From Sparassis latifolia (taxonomy: Eukaryota; Basidiomycota; Agaricomycetes; Polyporales; Sparassidaceae), in contig CM031557.1 of assembly GCA_018466975.1 (NCBI GenBank), positions 2,170,001-2,234,000 of the forward strand: a stretch of 64,000 nt of DNA. Direction: 5' to 3'. Both the position numbers and the translations under genes were made by a program. Shown here in pieces: positions 34,430-43,870 of this stretch (the stretch's first letter is position 1; each line of letters starts with the position of its first letter). The notes beneath the pieces were generated by a model. The model made no database searches, was not told where the DNA came from, and was given only the letters and a program-made list of their open reading frames with translations.

Positions 34430-34809
34430 AGTGCTAATAGTCACACCCTCCTATCTCAGATGTGGCTGACCAGTTTATCTCGTGGAATGGGCATGGTAGA
34501 CGATGGAGCAGCAAACAAGGCGCGTCCGGGGCCGAGTTTGCCAATCTCAGTGCGAGAGAGGAGCGCTGCACCATTGGGTGGCACTTATCTGGAACGCGTG
34601 TGCTCGCCCTGGCAGCGCCGGGCCCGCAAGCACGCAAAGATGCAATATTCAGAGGTACGTATATTCGAGATTTCTATGAAAGCCAAAAGGACTGCGCTAA
34701 GGAACACCACTATTTTCCGATCTCTACCACCATCTACTACCGCCACCTACGAACACCGATTCACTGCCATCATACAAGCTGGCCCGGGGGAGACGTCTTC
34801 ATGGATTGA
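34430..34809 (+). pseudogene. Plus-strand coding fragment, conserved in the neighbouring module
   Basis: An open frame without an ATG runs from about 34453, directly after a CTATCTCAG acceptor-like site, to the stop at 34809. The segment YIRDFYESQKDCAKEHHYFP has a clear homologue in a different frame at about 36790-36900 in the next module (YIDAFHKNNKDYAKSHSYYP). Protein-level conservation between two decayed copies shows it was once a coding exon. Family not recognised. It overlaps the 3' end of the 409-residue gene tail to tail by about 40 bp. Confidence 0.45.
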
Positions 34810-35999
34810 AGCAACTTAAGCCTCACGTCCTGTTTCTGCTCGTCGCTTAAAGAAGGATATCCTGAGCTTGGCCCGGCCTCGCCATTCTCGGACATCAGAG
34901 CTAACATTTCATCCGCATCCACGATGATGTACATCTTTGACGCTGTTGATTGAAGATCTGTGCCCTTTGCCGTAGCCTCTGCCGCCACGGCCATGACCAC
35001 CTCATGCACCCAATAGCCCCCATCTTCGCGAGACTCCTGTTTATGGTGCCGGAAATAGTCCCGGAGTTGGGGAGATTTGGTGAACAAGTCGTTCAGCTCG
35101 TCCTCCGTGAGCTCGAGCCATGAGTTCTTGGCACTACCCATTACCAACACTTGATGAGGAAGGTGCTCTTCTTCAACGTCGTTGCGAAGGTCCATGGCCA
35201 CCTGCTCTTTGGTTTCCGCATCAATCATGTTGTATCGCATAAATAATTGAGCAGTGCGGAGCGTTTCAACATGAGGGAGTGCCTCGGTTAAAGGGGCCCC
35301 GGCTAGAGCGATGACGCAGCTGTGGTTCTTCCCTAGGTGACTGTCGAGCATTTTAATATCTGATAGCATATCGTCTAGACCATCGATGTAAACTTCGTCA
35401 AACATTCGCTGGATATACTGCTGACAGAGTTTGCGTATCTGGCCCCAGAGTACGTCTCCGGTAGTAGGGGCATCAATAAATCTCTTGTATTCCGCGAGCT
35501 CATCATCGTTAAGTCTCCAGATAAAGTTGTAGGTTCTGTATGCATGGCGTTCGTCGAGTAATACGTCTCCAATAGACTCCTTGTTCATATAGAACATACA
35601 ATCTTGATAGTCGTGGGTGGCCTCGTTGAGAATGGAGGTGAGAGTCACCGCGGTAGCCTGCATAGCAAGGATGGTATCCTCTCTGACCTCTGGGTCATCG
35701 CATCCCTTGTCACGCTCGAAAAATGGCTTCAGTTCATCGGGAATGGTGTCAATCCAGAATGGCGTCTCCTTCAACGGCGTGCGCGCCTTATCACGGCCCA
35801 CAATATGCTCAACCGTAGCATGTTTGCTGCCATATGGCCGAACGCTGAAGTCCACAGGGCTGGTATTCAGGATGCAATGGATCCCCGTCTGCTTCAGGTG
35901 TAGGAAGAAGGCTCGGACAAGCATAGCTACGCTGGCCGGGTTGCGGGCATCGACAACAGCGAGAGCCAATGGGCCTTGGGTAGACATTTTAGCAGCCAT
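34770..35999 (-). CDS. Unknown 409-residue protein, intact single-exon frame
   Basis: The ATG at 35997-35999 opens an uninterrupted 409-codon frame. The N-terminal third has LALAVVDARNPASVAMLVRA and FSVRPYG. The middle is rich in acidic and aromatic residues (LNDDELAEYKRFIDAPTTGD). The end is MYIIVDADEMLALMSE then a charged helix LSDEQKQDVRLKLLQSMKTS. No signal peptide or membrane span is visible. A TATA-like TACTTATACC (minus strand) lies about 105 bp upstream near 36101-36112. A decayed paralogue follows in the next module, and a copy of the upstream region alone is at 63746-63896. The family is not recognised. Its expansion together with the Rep-like genes suggests it belongs to the same system. 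Next to the promoter, near 36127, is a TAATGTTATTTTACC partial boundary motif. Confidence 0.75.
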   Translation of the reverse strand: MAAKMSTQGPLALAVVDARNPASVAMLVRAFFLHLKQTGIHCILNTSPVDFSVRPYGSKHATVEHIVGRDKARTPLKETPFWIDTIPDELKPFFERDKGCDDPEVREDTILAMQATAVTLTSILNEATHDYQDCMFYMNKESIGDVLLDERHAYRTYNFIWRLNDDELAEYKRFIDAPTTGDVLWGQIRKLCQQYIQRMFDEVYIDGLDDMLSDIKMLDSHLGKNHSCVIALAGAPLTEALPHVETLRTAQLFMRYNMIDAETKEQVAMDLRNDVEEEHLPHQVLVMGSAKNSWLELTEDELNDLFTKSPQLRDYFRHHKQESREDGGYWVHEVVMAVAAEATAKGTDLQSTASKMYIIVDADEMLALMSENGEAGPSSGYPSLSDEQKQDVRLKLLQSMKTSPPGQLV

Positions 36000-36377
36000 A
36001 GTAATGACAATATAGGAAGAATGACAGGCATTAGAAACTGGTATCGATATTTGTGAGTTGGAGAGTCAAGTAGTGAAGTTACTATTCAGCAGGCAGCGTT
36101 AGGTATAAGTACTTTTTCGCTTCCGACTAATGTTATTTTACCCCGGCTACAGAAATAGTAAAGCTCGACTTGCCAAGAGACCCGATATGGGGCGGGATAA
36201 CTCCTGCCTAGGCCTTAGATTGGGATATTTGGATACTATTTTCCATTATGGACTAGCTTGGCGGCAGCAGACATGGTAGATCTACTGGCAGAAACCTCCC
36301 ATAGCTTCCAAATTTGAAACCATTACGATGCAAGCGAATGATGTTGACTCGTACCTTCCATCGGCCGATCGCCAGCC

Positions 36378-36410
36378 TAATATCATCGGAAAAAATATCC
36401 GCCAGCCAGC
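36378..36410 (+). repeat. Boundary element 7, short AGCC tract
   Basis: TAATATCATCGGAAAAAATA followed by two AGCC-type units. Confidence 0.82.
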
Positions 36411-36899
36411 TAATGCAGGCCCCGCGCAGCATGGATAGTGGTCTACCTCGCAAAAGCCGTGAAAACATTTCGGCGTACAATGCCACAAGACCCATGGTAC
36501 ACATTTCATAGATGCGCCCTGTCCGTAGGTGCAGATTAAGGGATACACACGCCGCCAATACTTCGTAGCGTAGTTGCGGGGCCTCAATCTCACATCAACA
36601 CCAATCATACACTGGTGCCTGATACGTGGCTTGCCTATGCGTAATATACTCGCATGATAGGGCATAGCTGATGACCTAGTAGCGGACCAGACATGCTTGA
36701 GAGAGAACCAGTAAATCTCGGAGCTAGAGGGACGAGCCCTGGACCACAGGCTTATATGTCTGAAATATGCGTATTTGCAGTGATGGCAATGCACCACGAC
36801 CGCAAAGAAGCAAAAATGAAGAAATTCAAGACGCGTATATTGATGCTTTTCATAAAAACAACAAGGACTATGCAAAGAGTCACTCCTATTACCCGTTAT
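36411..36899 (+). other. Decayed left part of module, homologous to 34292-34790
   Basis: Blocks such as GTGAAAAC.TTTCGG and the coding relic at 36790-36900 align with the previous module. No intact frame remains. Confidence 0.5.
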
Positions 36900-37949
36900 C
36901 TACCGCAATGGCACACCCCCTTTCTTAAGAGAGAGTTTCATTGCTTGAAGCAATGCAGGCCTCATTTCCTGCGTACAATTTTCACTTAAAGGACAGTATG
37001 CCGTAATAACCCCGGCCTCATACGCCACGAACTTGATTACTTCATCTTCATCTTGATCTTCGATCTCGTACATCACCGGCATCATTTTTTACTCGTGAAG
37101 TAGGGATGCGTGATTCGTGGACCCAATCGAACATTTCCATAGATGCATCAAGCGAGTCGGTGAGGTGGCACATGCCCGGCTGCACAGTGGTATGCTTGTT
37201 CAATATACCACCTTGCACAAATATTCCAGTAATACTAAAGGCCTTGACACAATACATAGCTTCGGCCAAAGCGGCTTTAGCTAGAACGAAGAGGCCAGGG
37301 CGGTCGATCCCCCGGTCTCCACCAAATTCGTTAATGTCAGATAAGATTTTCTCTAGGCTCTCGAGATCAAGTTCGCGAAGCTTCCGCTTGATGTATTGTA
37401 TACAGAGCCTGCAGATCTGAACCCGAAGTACGTGTCCGGGAGTAGGAGCCTCGATAAAAGACTTATAGTACTCATTCTCCTCGTCGTTAAATCCCCAGGT
37501 GAAGTAGCAAGCTCTAAACGAATGGTCTAGGATGACATCGGCACGTTCGACATACTCTGGATTCCAGTAGAAATGGCACCCGTTCTCGTCGCCCATAGTC
37601 TCTGTAAGAATAGATTTGATGGTAATTACCGCGACATGCAAGGCAAATACGGGCGTCCTCTCTGATATTGGGGTTCTCACACCCCTCATGGTCCAGCATT
37701 TTCTTCAGCTCACCAGAGACAGTGCGACTTAAGGACGGAAGTGGCACTATATACGGGCATCACCCGTCAGCCTCACTCCAGTCATATATACCGTTGTCGG
37801 GTCGAACACTGAATTCTACTGCATCGGTATGTAGGATGCAGCTGATCCCCGATTGGTTTGGGTGAAGGTCAAAACTTCTGAGAAGCATGGCCACGTTTGT
37901 CGGCTTGCACAGATCGATGCAGCAGAGAACGTGTGATTGGAATACTCAT
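36900..37949 (-). pseudogene. Decayed paralogue of the 409-residue gene
   Basis: Matching blocks are spread over several frames. NVAMLLRSF and FSVRPDNG near 37900-37800 correspond to SVAMLVRAF and FSVRPYG. PLPSLSRTVSGELKKMLDHE and the 213-codon frame at 37048-37689 (FTWGFNDEENEYYKSFIEAP) correspond to FIWRLNDDELAEYKRFIDAP. The C-terminal MMPVMYEIEDQDEDEVIKF corresponds to KMYIIVDADEMLAL. At least three frame changes and an internal stop prevent a full protein. The start region (ATG at 37947-37949) and the upstream TATA-like GTACTTATAC near 38053 are still recognisable. Confidence 0.75.
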
Positions 37950-38070
37950 GGTTATTATGATATAGAAGGATAAGAAGTAGAGACTGATGCCAATTTTTAC
38001 TGGTGGAAGTGCTGAGTGATGAAGTTGTCAAGCACTGGCAAGCGCTCGTATAAGTACTTTTTGCCCGCCC

Positions 38071-38112
38071 TAATGATATCAGGAAACGGCCCAGCCAGCC
38101 AGCCAGCCAGTC
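38071..38112 (+). repeat. Boundary element 8
   Basis: TAATGATATCAGGAAACGGC followed by about five AGCC units. Left border of the first Rep-like module. The 70 bp after it hold a weak inverted pattern (AGTGCGGCTGAGCCACT). Confidence 0.92.
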
Positions 38113-38862
38113 AAGCATTCATACCAAAGTGCGGCTGAGCCACTAGTAGAGCACGGTACGTAGATTCAGTCCAGCACTAAATGAAACTCCGCTCTGCACT
38201 AAGCCGCTCTGAAATCAGTTGGGCAATTTCACGAGGGTGCATTGAGTATCAGGTATGAACGCTGGTGCCTTGCTAGTCCCCAGCTCAGCCTACCTCGCCC
38301 ATTATCACGCTTTTGGTGTGTATCTCCATTAGCCACGCTGCATCCTTTTTGCACCAGGTCCACACTACCTTGAGAGCTCTATTAGGTCCTAGGTAGTATC
38401 TCAACGACGATGATTCAGGTACGTCAGTAAGCTGACTGTATCAAACAGCTCTCATATATCAGTAAGCGCATATGGAGACTCGGAAACCATGCATGCGTCA
38501 CGGATGATGCACCAAAAACCATACATGAGGTACGAAACACCCTGTCAACTCGGACATGGTTGAATAGTGCCCTCAGTGAACTTTTACGGGCCCAGCTGGG
38601 TATGCGGCTGTATGCTGAGATCAGCAACCGCTCTATTGATATTAAATGGCATTGATAGCTCTATAATTAGACAGCTGAAAATTTTCTTGCTAATTATGCA
38701 GAGACAAGGGGGGATGCTGTCTCAGCCAAAGACTCTATTATTAGTTAGGCTGCCACTTGGAGTAGCTCCGCGTCCTGCAATAATCATCTACCAAAGTTAT
38801 TAACGGCCCTGAGATAGACCCATCCCCCTCTCCTTTGCTCGAAACCTGACCTTTGCTGAGCA

Positions 38863-38868
38863 TATAAG
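38863..38868 (+). promoter_or_regulatory. TATA box of Rep-like gene 1
   Basis: TATAAG, 129 bp before the ATG. The same spacing (125-129 bp) recurs in the modules at 40714 and 52761, with a shared leader (CCAGC.TTTTAC..TCAAA). Confidence 0.7.
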
Positions 38869-38991
38869 AGGTGGGTCCGCAGTCTTCCTGGCCTGCTTCT
38901 TTGAAAGCCAGACTCAGAGTTCATAAGAGATTTCCTCGCGTACCACAAGCCACCAGCTTTTTACGGTCAAACCAAATAGATACAATTCAGC

Positions 38992-39695
38992 ATGGACCCC
39001 GAGGCAAAATTCCAGGAGTTATTTCTCCACGAAATGAACGCCCAGAGATCCGCATTACTTGAGAACTGTCATAGCGAACACCGAGCTTCGGAGATCCCGC
39101 CTCTACTGGGAGTCGCCACCGATATACTCGAAGGTAAACTCGAACCTCTACAGCAGTGGGAAACCATGTATTCCCAGAGTCGTGGGCAGACGCAGGGAGC
39201 TAAAAGGTAGCTACAAACCGCCCGAAAAAGCAGCATATCCCTTCCAGCGCTAATCTGAGCCACAGACCCAAGCCCTTGGTGCTCTATGGCCCTCCAGGTA
39301 CTGGCAAGGAAACGTGGATATGGTCCCAGGGGGGCAAACAACTCTGGGATCTCAAATTGGTTCACGTGGAAGGTAGGCATCCTTGCCTTACTATAATAGG
39401 GGATACCGACCTCATCGTCATCGAAGAGCCAGCTAGCAGCGAACAGGCCATCAGTCTCTATATAAGCTGGTATTGTGCGCAGCTAGGATATAACCGTCGG
39501 AGCGAGCCTGGGAGCGAGCTTGTGAAAACTCAGCAGTGGCAGTCTCCTATCATCATTCTGATGAGTTCCGACCCCTGGGGATGGTGGGGAGAGAAAAAAA
39601 ACCTTCTTGAACACCTCTTCGATTTTTTCCATGTACCTACAAAGTTTTGTCACTACGACAGCATGCTGGAGGCGCAACAGAGGGAGTTGAAGTGA
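38992..39695 (+). CDS. CRESS Rep-like SF3 helicase-domain protein 1 (no HUH nuclease domain)
   Basis: Two exons, 38992-39206 and 39266-39695, joined by a 59 bp GT-AG intron; about 214 residues. Exon 1 is short, hydrophilic and not recognisable as an HUH endonuclease. Exon 2 holds the helicase core: Walker A in PLVLYGPPGTGKETW is intact, the next block is SQGGKQLWDLK, the Walker B-like strand is DTDLIVIEEPASSEQ, and the motif C region is SPIIILMSSDPWGWW, where the conserved Asn of Rep helicases is replaced. The end LLEHLFDFFHVPTKF matches the family's terminal strand. It is the only copy with an intact Walker A. CRESS Rep proteins normally nick and unwind during rolling-circle replication; this protein could at most be an ATPase or oligomeric DNA-binding remnant. 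It is the first of five paralogues in the same orientation. Confidence 0.75.
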
Positions 39696-39960
39696 AAGGG
39701 GTGTTTTTTAAGCTAGGTTTAGTAGATATTGAAGCGAAATATAGAATTATCGAATGGAATATGACACAACTGTAAGATTTAAATCAATTTCAAATAGACT
39801 AGTGGAGGTGTATAAAGCCTATCTAGAGCCTAGGCTCTCAAAGAGGGTAAAAGTCGTCGGTAGAGTGTACGTTTTTTGTGTAGCTGCTGCTAGTTCTCGC
39901 TCCGACATGCCAGTCATCCTTGTATTCCGCTGACGGGATGATGTTAGTGCGGATGTTCAT

Positions 39961-40003
39961 TAATGTTATCAGGAAATGGCCCAGCCAGCCGGCCAGCCAG
40001 CCA
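39961..40003 (+). repeat. Boundary element 9
   Basis: TAATGTTATCAGGAAATGGC followed by about five AGCC-type units. Upstream words GATGTTAGTGCGGATGTTC are shared with the copies at 41942 and 43849. Confidence 0.92.
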
Positions 40004-40015
40004 AGTATTCCATAT

Positions 40016-40042
40016 AGTGCCAGCGGCTTAGCCGCTGGCACT
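40016..40042. repeat. Perfect hairpin just right of boundary element 9
   Basis: AGTGCCAGCGGC, loop TTA, GCCGCTGGCACT: 12 bp arms with no mismatch. Weaker relatives of this inverted pattern sit at the same place after boundary element 8. Confidence 0.95.
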
Positions 40043-40840
40043 GTATGATCCATTGAGAAAGAATAGCACTGGATAAAAACTCGCTCTGCACTTAGGTGCT
40101 CTGAAATTGGTCGAGTAGTTTCACAAGAGATACATCAGACACAAGGTATGAGTGGGAGAGCTTTGTTTATCCCTAGCTCAGCCTATCTCGTTTACGATCG
40201 CGCCTTTGGTGCTAGTTTCGCCAGGCCTGGGCGGCTTTGAGATATCTAATAGATTATACATGGGTCTCAACATCGGTGTGCCGGGCGCATCAGCAAGTTT
40301 ACTGCATCAAGCAAGCCTCATGCATCGGTGAGCACATATGGAGGTCTGGAAAGCGTGTTCACACGCCACTAATGATCTGCCTGAGACCGTGTGTCAGATG
40401 CTCAGCGCCGAGTGGACCGGGGCGTCGTTGAAGAGTGTCGATGGTGAAGTTGTGCAAGTACAGCTGGGCCTGTAGCTGGATGCTAGAATAAGCAGCTGCT
40501 CTATTTATAATACATGGCACCCACCGCCATAGGATTGAGCCACTGAGAATCTTTCTCGCCGTTTGTGCAGCAATAGGCAGCGATGCGGTGTCACCCCCGA
40601 GGCTCTATGCTGATTCGGTTTCTGCTTGGGGCATCTCTACGAGGGGCGCCTGTACGAGCTACAAGCGTTCCTAACACACCACCCCGCTAGCTTAAAATGT
40701 GGGCAATTTCGAATATATAAAGAGGTCTCCCAATCCTCTTGGCCTGCTGCACTCGAGAAACAGAGTCAAAGTTCTAAGGCGAATTTGCCGCGTACAGCTA
40801 CCAGACTTTTTACAATCAAAACCAATAGACACGGTTCATC

Positions 40841-41616
40841 ATGGACATGCTACGCAAAATCTGCGACCATCCCAACCTCAACACGAATTCCAAACTCGCA
40901 AACTTGATGGCCCTAGGCATTTGCCGACGAGTTACCGCCAAACTTCTACCCGGCAGGCTCTACTTGTGGGAACTGAAGGAACTCCTGCTTGAGAGAGGGA
41001 TCATTGTCGATGAGCCCAAAGCTCTGCGATGGTGGCGGACCAAGAACATCGAGAAACGCAAGATAGGCCACGGTCATTTGTAATTACAACTCCGCTGAAG
41101 AAATAACACATCCTTTCCTGCACTAATCTGAGCTGCAGAGGCAAATCTTTGGTTCTCATAGGCCCTCCGGATACTGGCGCAGAGATGTGGGTACAATCAC
41201 TCGGGGGTAAAAATATCTACGAGATGAAACATTTTCGCAGAGAAGAGCTGGGGGATCACGGACGCTACGAGAAGATGGCAAAAGATGCCAAGTATTTCGT
41301 CTTCGAGGAGCCAGCCAGCACTGATCATCTCGTCTACATCAATATGCGCTGGTTATGCGTGCAGTTTGATTATGCAGCTGAGACCAATTCTGAGTATTGT
41401 GGTCTAGGGAAATGCCCTGCTATCTTTCTGACGAGTTATGACCCCCGAGACGGCAATAAAGACCGACGAGACATACTTGACCACATGTTCGATTTTATCC
41501 GCATACCGGAGAAAATTTATAGGTATGACGACAAGCTGGCCGCGCAACAGGAAAAAGAGCAGGAGCAGAAGAAAGAGCGAGAGCAGAAGAAAAAACAGGA
41601 GAGTCATGAAGACTAG
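40841..41616 (+). CDS. CRESS Rep-like SF3 helicase-domain protein 2
   Basis: Exon 1 (40841 to about 41072) ends in the linker motif VDEPKALRWWRTKNIEKRK that precedes the helicase in all copies. A short intron follows. Exon 2 (about 41141-41616) reads SLVLIGPPDTGAEMWVQSLG, where the Walker A lysine is replaced by Ala-Glu. It continues with AKYFVFEEPASTD (Walker B-like) and PAIFLTSYDPRDGN (motif C with the Asn replaced), then ILDHMFDFIRIPEKI. The C-terminus is a highly charged KEQEQKKEREQKKKQE tail not seen in the other copies. The frame is intact. ATP hydrolysis is unlikely with this Walker A. A TATATAA box at 40714 lies 127 bp upstream. Confidence 0.72.
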
Positions 41617-41941
41617 AAGAATAGGACCATCTGATTATTAGATGTGGTACCCTATGAGCATTGCTGATTAGCGCTGCCCAGAGTCTACCGGGAAATAACA
41701 ACCAGAATGAATAGAGATGGAAATGAAGTACAGAACCATTGAATAGAATGCATAGTTGTAACTGTTGCACCAAGCCCAACTGGGTTCGTAGAGGTGCATG
41801 AGGCCTAGAGTTGAAGCTCTCCAAGAGGACAAAAATCATGGATAGAATGCGTGTATTTCACGAGCTGCTGCCTGTTTCCCGCTCCGATATGCCGGTCATC
41901 CCCGCATTCAGTCAGTGGTGGACGTTAGTGTGTATTCCAGC

Positions 41942-41960
41942 TAATGTTATCGGAAACAGT

Positions 41961-41997
<37 letters not shown>

Positions 41998-42002
41998 CAG
42001 CC
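41942..42002 (+). repeat. Boundary element 10, longest AGCC tract
   Basis: TAATGTTATCGGAAACAGT followed by about ten AGCC-type units, one changed to AGTC. Confidence 0.95.
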
Positions 42003-42806
42003 AAGTATCTGTAACAGAGTGTGACTAAGTTGCTGGTACAGTACGGCTAGCGGATACAGTCCGGCACCGAATAAAACCCTGTTCTGTGCTAAGGTACTCC
42101 GAATTCGACCAGGTGATTTCACGAGGGTATATTAAGCACTAAGTATAAATGCGGGTGTCTTGTCCTAAGCTCAGTCTACATTATTTACGATAGCGCCTTT
42201 GGTGCGCATCTCCATTGGCCACGCTACATCCTTTTTGTATTAGGCTCTGGCTGCCTTGAGTGCTCCCTTGGATTTTCGGTGGTGTCATAGCATCGGTGTG
42301 TTGGCAAGCTGACTGCATCAGTGAGCACAGATGGAGGTCTAGAACACGTACATGTGCTGCGGGTGGTGCACCAGAGACCATACATCAGCTACCAAATGCC
42401 CTGTCGGCACGGGTATCGGTAAATAGCCCCCTCAGTGAAGTCTTACGAGCACGGCTGGAATCAGCAGCCACTTTATGAATAGCACATTGTGTCCATCGTT
42501 GTTTGGTTGAGCTACTGAAAAATTTTCTTGTAGTCTGCATAGGACGGGCTGTCATGCTATCTCAGCCCTGAGACTCCATGATTGCGCTACTGCTATGCGT
42601 GCTGTGAGAGTCCGCTACCCAAGCTACTAACAGTCCTGAGATACGCCGCCCTAGCCCACAGCGCAACCTATGTCGAGTGTATGAGGAGAAAGAACCGCAA
42701 TTCTCCCGACCTACTGCTTTTAAAAGCAACATTCAAAATCCCTAGGAGGGCTTCTCCTTGTTCAGTCGCCGGCTTTTGCAATCAAAGCACATGGATACGA
42801 TCTACC

Positions 42807-43504
42807 ATGGACCCACTCTTCCAATACTGTGTGCGAGTGGCTGCGGAAGCTCAAAGACAACTATCCGTAATAAATGCAGACAATGTTCACAAGTGGGAAC
42901 CGGTGGAGGCTCAGCTTATAAAAGGGGCCGCGATTGAGGAGCCTGAAGCCCTGCGACAGTGGCGAACTGAGAATTTCCGGAATTATAAGAAGAAGCAGAG
43001 AGCTGAAAGGTATTTACGAACCCGCTGAGAGATCGGCACATCCATTCCGGTGCTAATTTGAGCCACAGGCCCAGATCTTTAGTTCTTTACGGTCCTTCTA
43101 CCAACTTTTCCAAAGGAGGGTGGGCCTGTACGCTGGGGGGTAAGCACATCTACGAGCTTAAACACCATTGGCAAGGAAGTCTGGGACAGCCTACTTCTTG
43201 CGAAAGAATGATGAGCGATGCCAACCTCATCATCATCGAAGAGCCGACTGGCAGTGAACAGCTCCTCAACCTCTATTTCCGCTGGTTATACGCGCAGACA
43301 GTGTATGATACGATGAACCCCAGGACTGCGGATACTATGTCACATCATCGTCCCAGTATTTTCCTGATGACTTTTGATCCTCGAGATGATTGTGAAGCCA
43401 GCAGAGGCTTGCTCGACTACCTCTTCGATTTTGTCTACCTATCTACGGAGATTTATGGATACGACGGTGAGCTGGCCATGCAGCAAAGGGCACAGGAGAG
43501 TTAG
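42807..43504 (+). CDS. CRESS Rep-like SF3 helicase-domain protein 3
   Basis: Exon 1 (42807-43009) ends with IEEPEALRQWRTENFRNYKK. The intron spans 43010-43068, with donor GTATTTAC and acceptor GCCACAG. Exon 2 (43069-43504) reads RPRSLVLYGPSTNFSKGGW, where the Walker A glycine before lysine is replaced by Phe-Ser. LGGKHIYELKHHW follows, the block that follows Walker A in Rep helicases. ANLIIIEEPTGSEQ is the Walker B-like strand and SIFLMTFDPRDDCE is motif C without the Asn. LLDYLFDFVYLSTEIYGYD closes the fold. The frame is intact. Of the five it gives the clearest similarity to Rep helicases across the linker, YGPS and DPRDD regions. No clear TATA box; CTTTTAAAAGC near 42717 may serve. Confidence 0.75.
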
Positions 43505-43848
43505 GAGGATCGGAAGTCGATGAACCGCGTACGCGCAGTCAGATATGGCACTTCTAACGCCACTTTCCATTGGTGCCGTCTATAGAATACTGGCACTTAG
43601 AAGTTAGACTGTGTGTGTATTGAAACGAAATACAGAATCGTCAAAGGGAACATCTTGCAGCTGTAATATTTGTATCAAATCTAACCGGGTTCGTAGAGGT
43701 GTATGAGACCCAGCTAGTGTCCGAGCTCTATAAGAGGACAGAATTCAGTAGAGAGCATTTATATTGCGTAGATGCTTCCTGTTTCCGCTCTAGTACGCTA
43801 GGCATCCTCGTATCCGGTCGATGGGAGGATGTTAGTGCATATGTCCCT

Positions 43849-43870
43849 TAATGTTATCCCAATCAAGGCA
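43849..43870 (+). repeat. Boundary element 11, eroded (no adjacent AGCC tract)
   Basis: TTAATGTTATCCCAATCAAG at the expected spacing (1907 bp from element 10). Only a short GGCCAGCCAGC remains, about 80 bp downstream. Confidence 0.7.

Noticed and set aside
41404..41607. Leucine-rich minus-strand ORF resembling a membrane peptide
   Set aside because: Antisense of the lysine/glutamine-rich tail of Rep-like gene 2.
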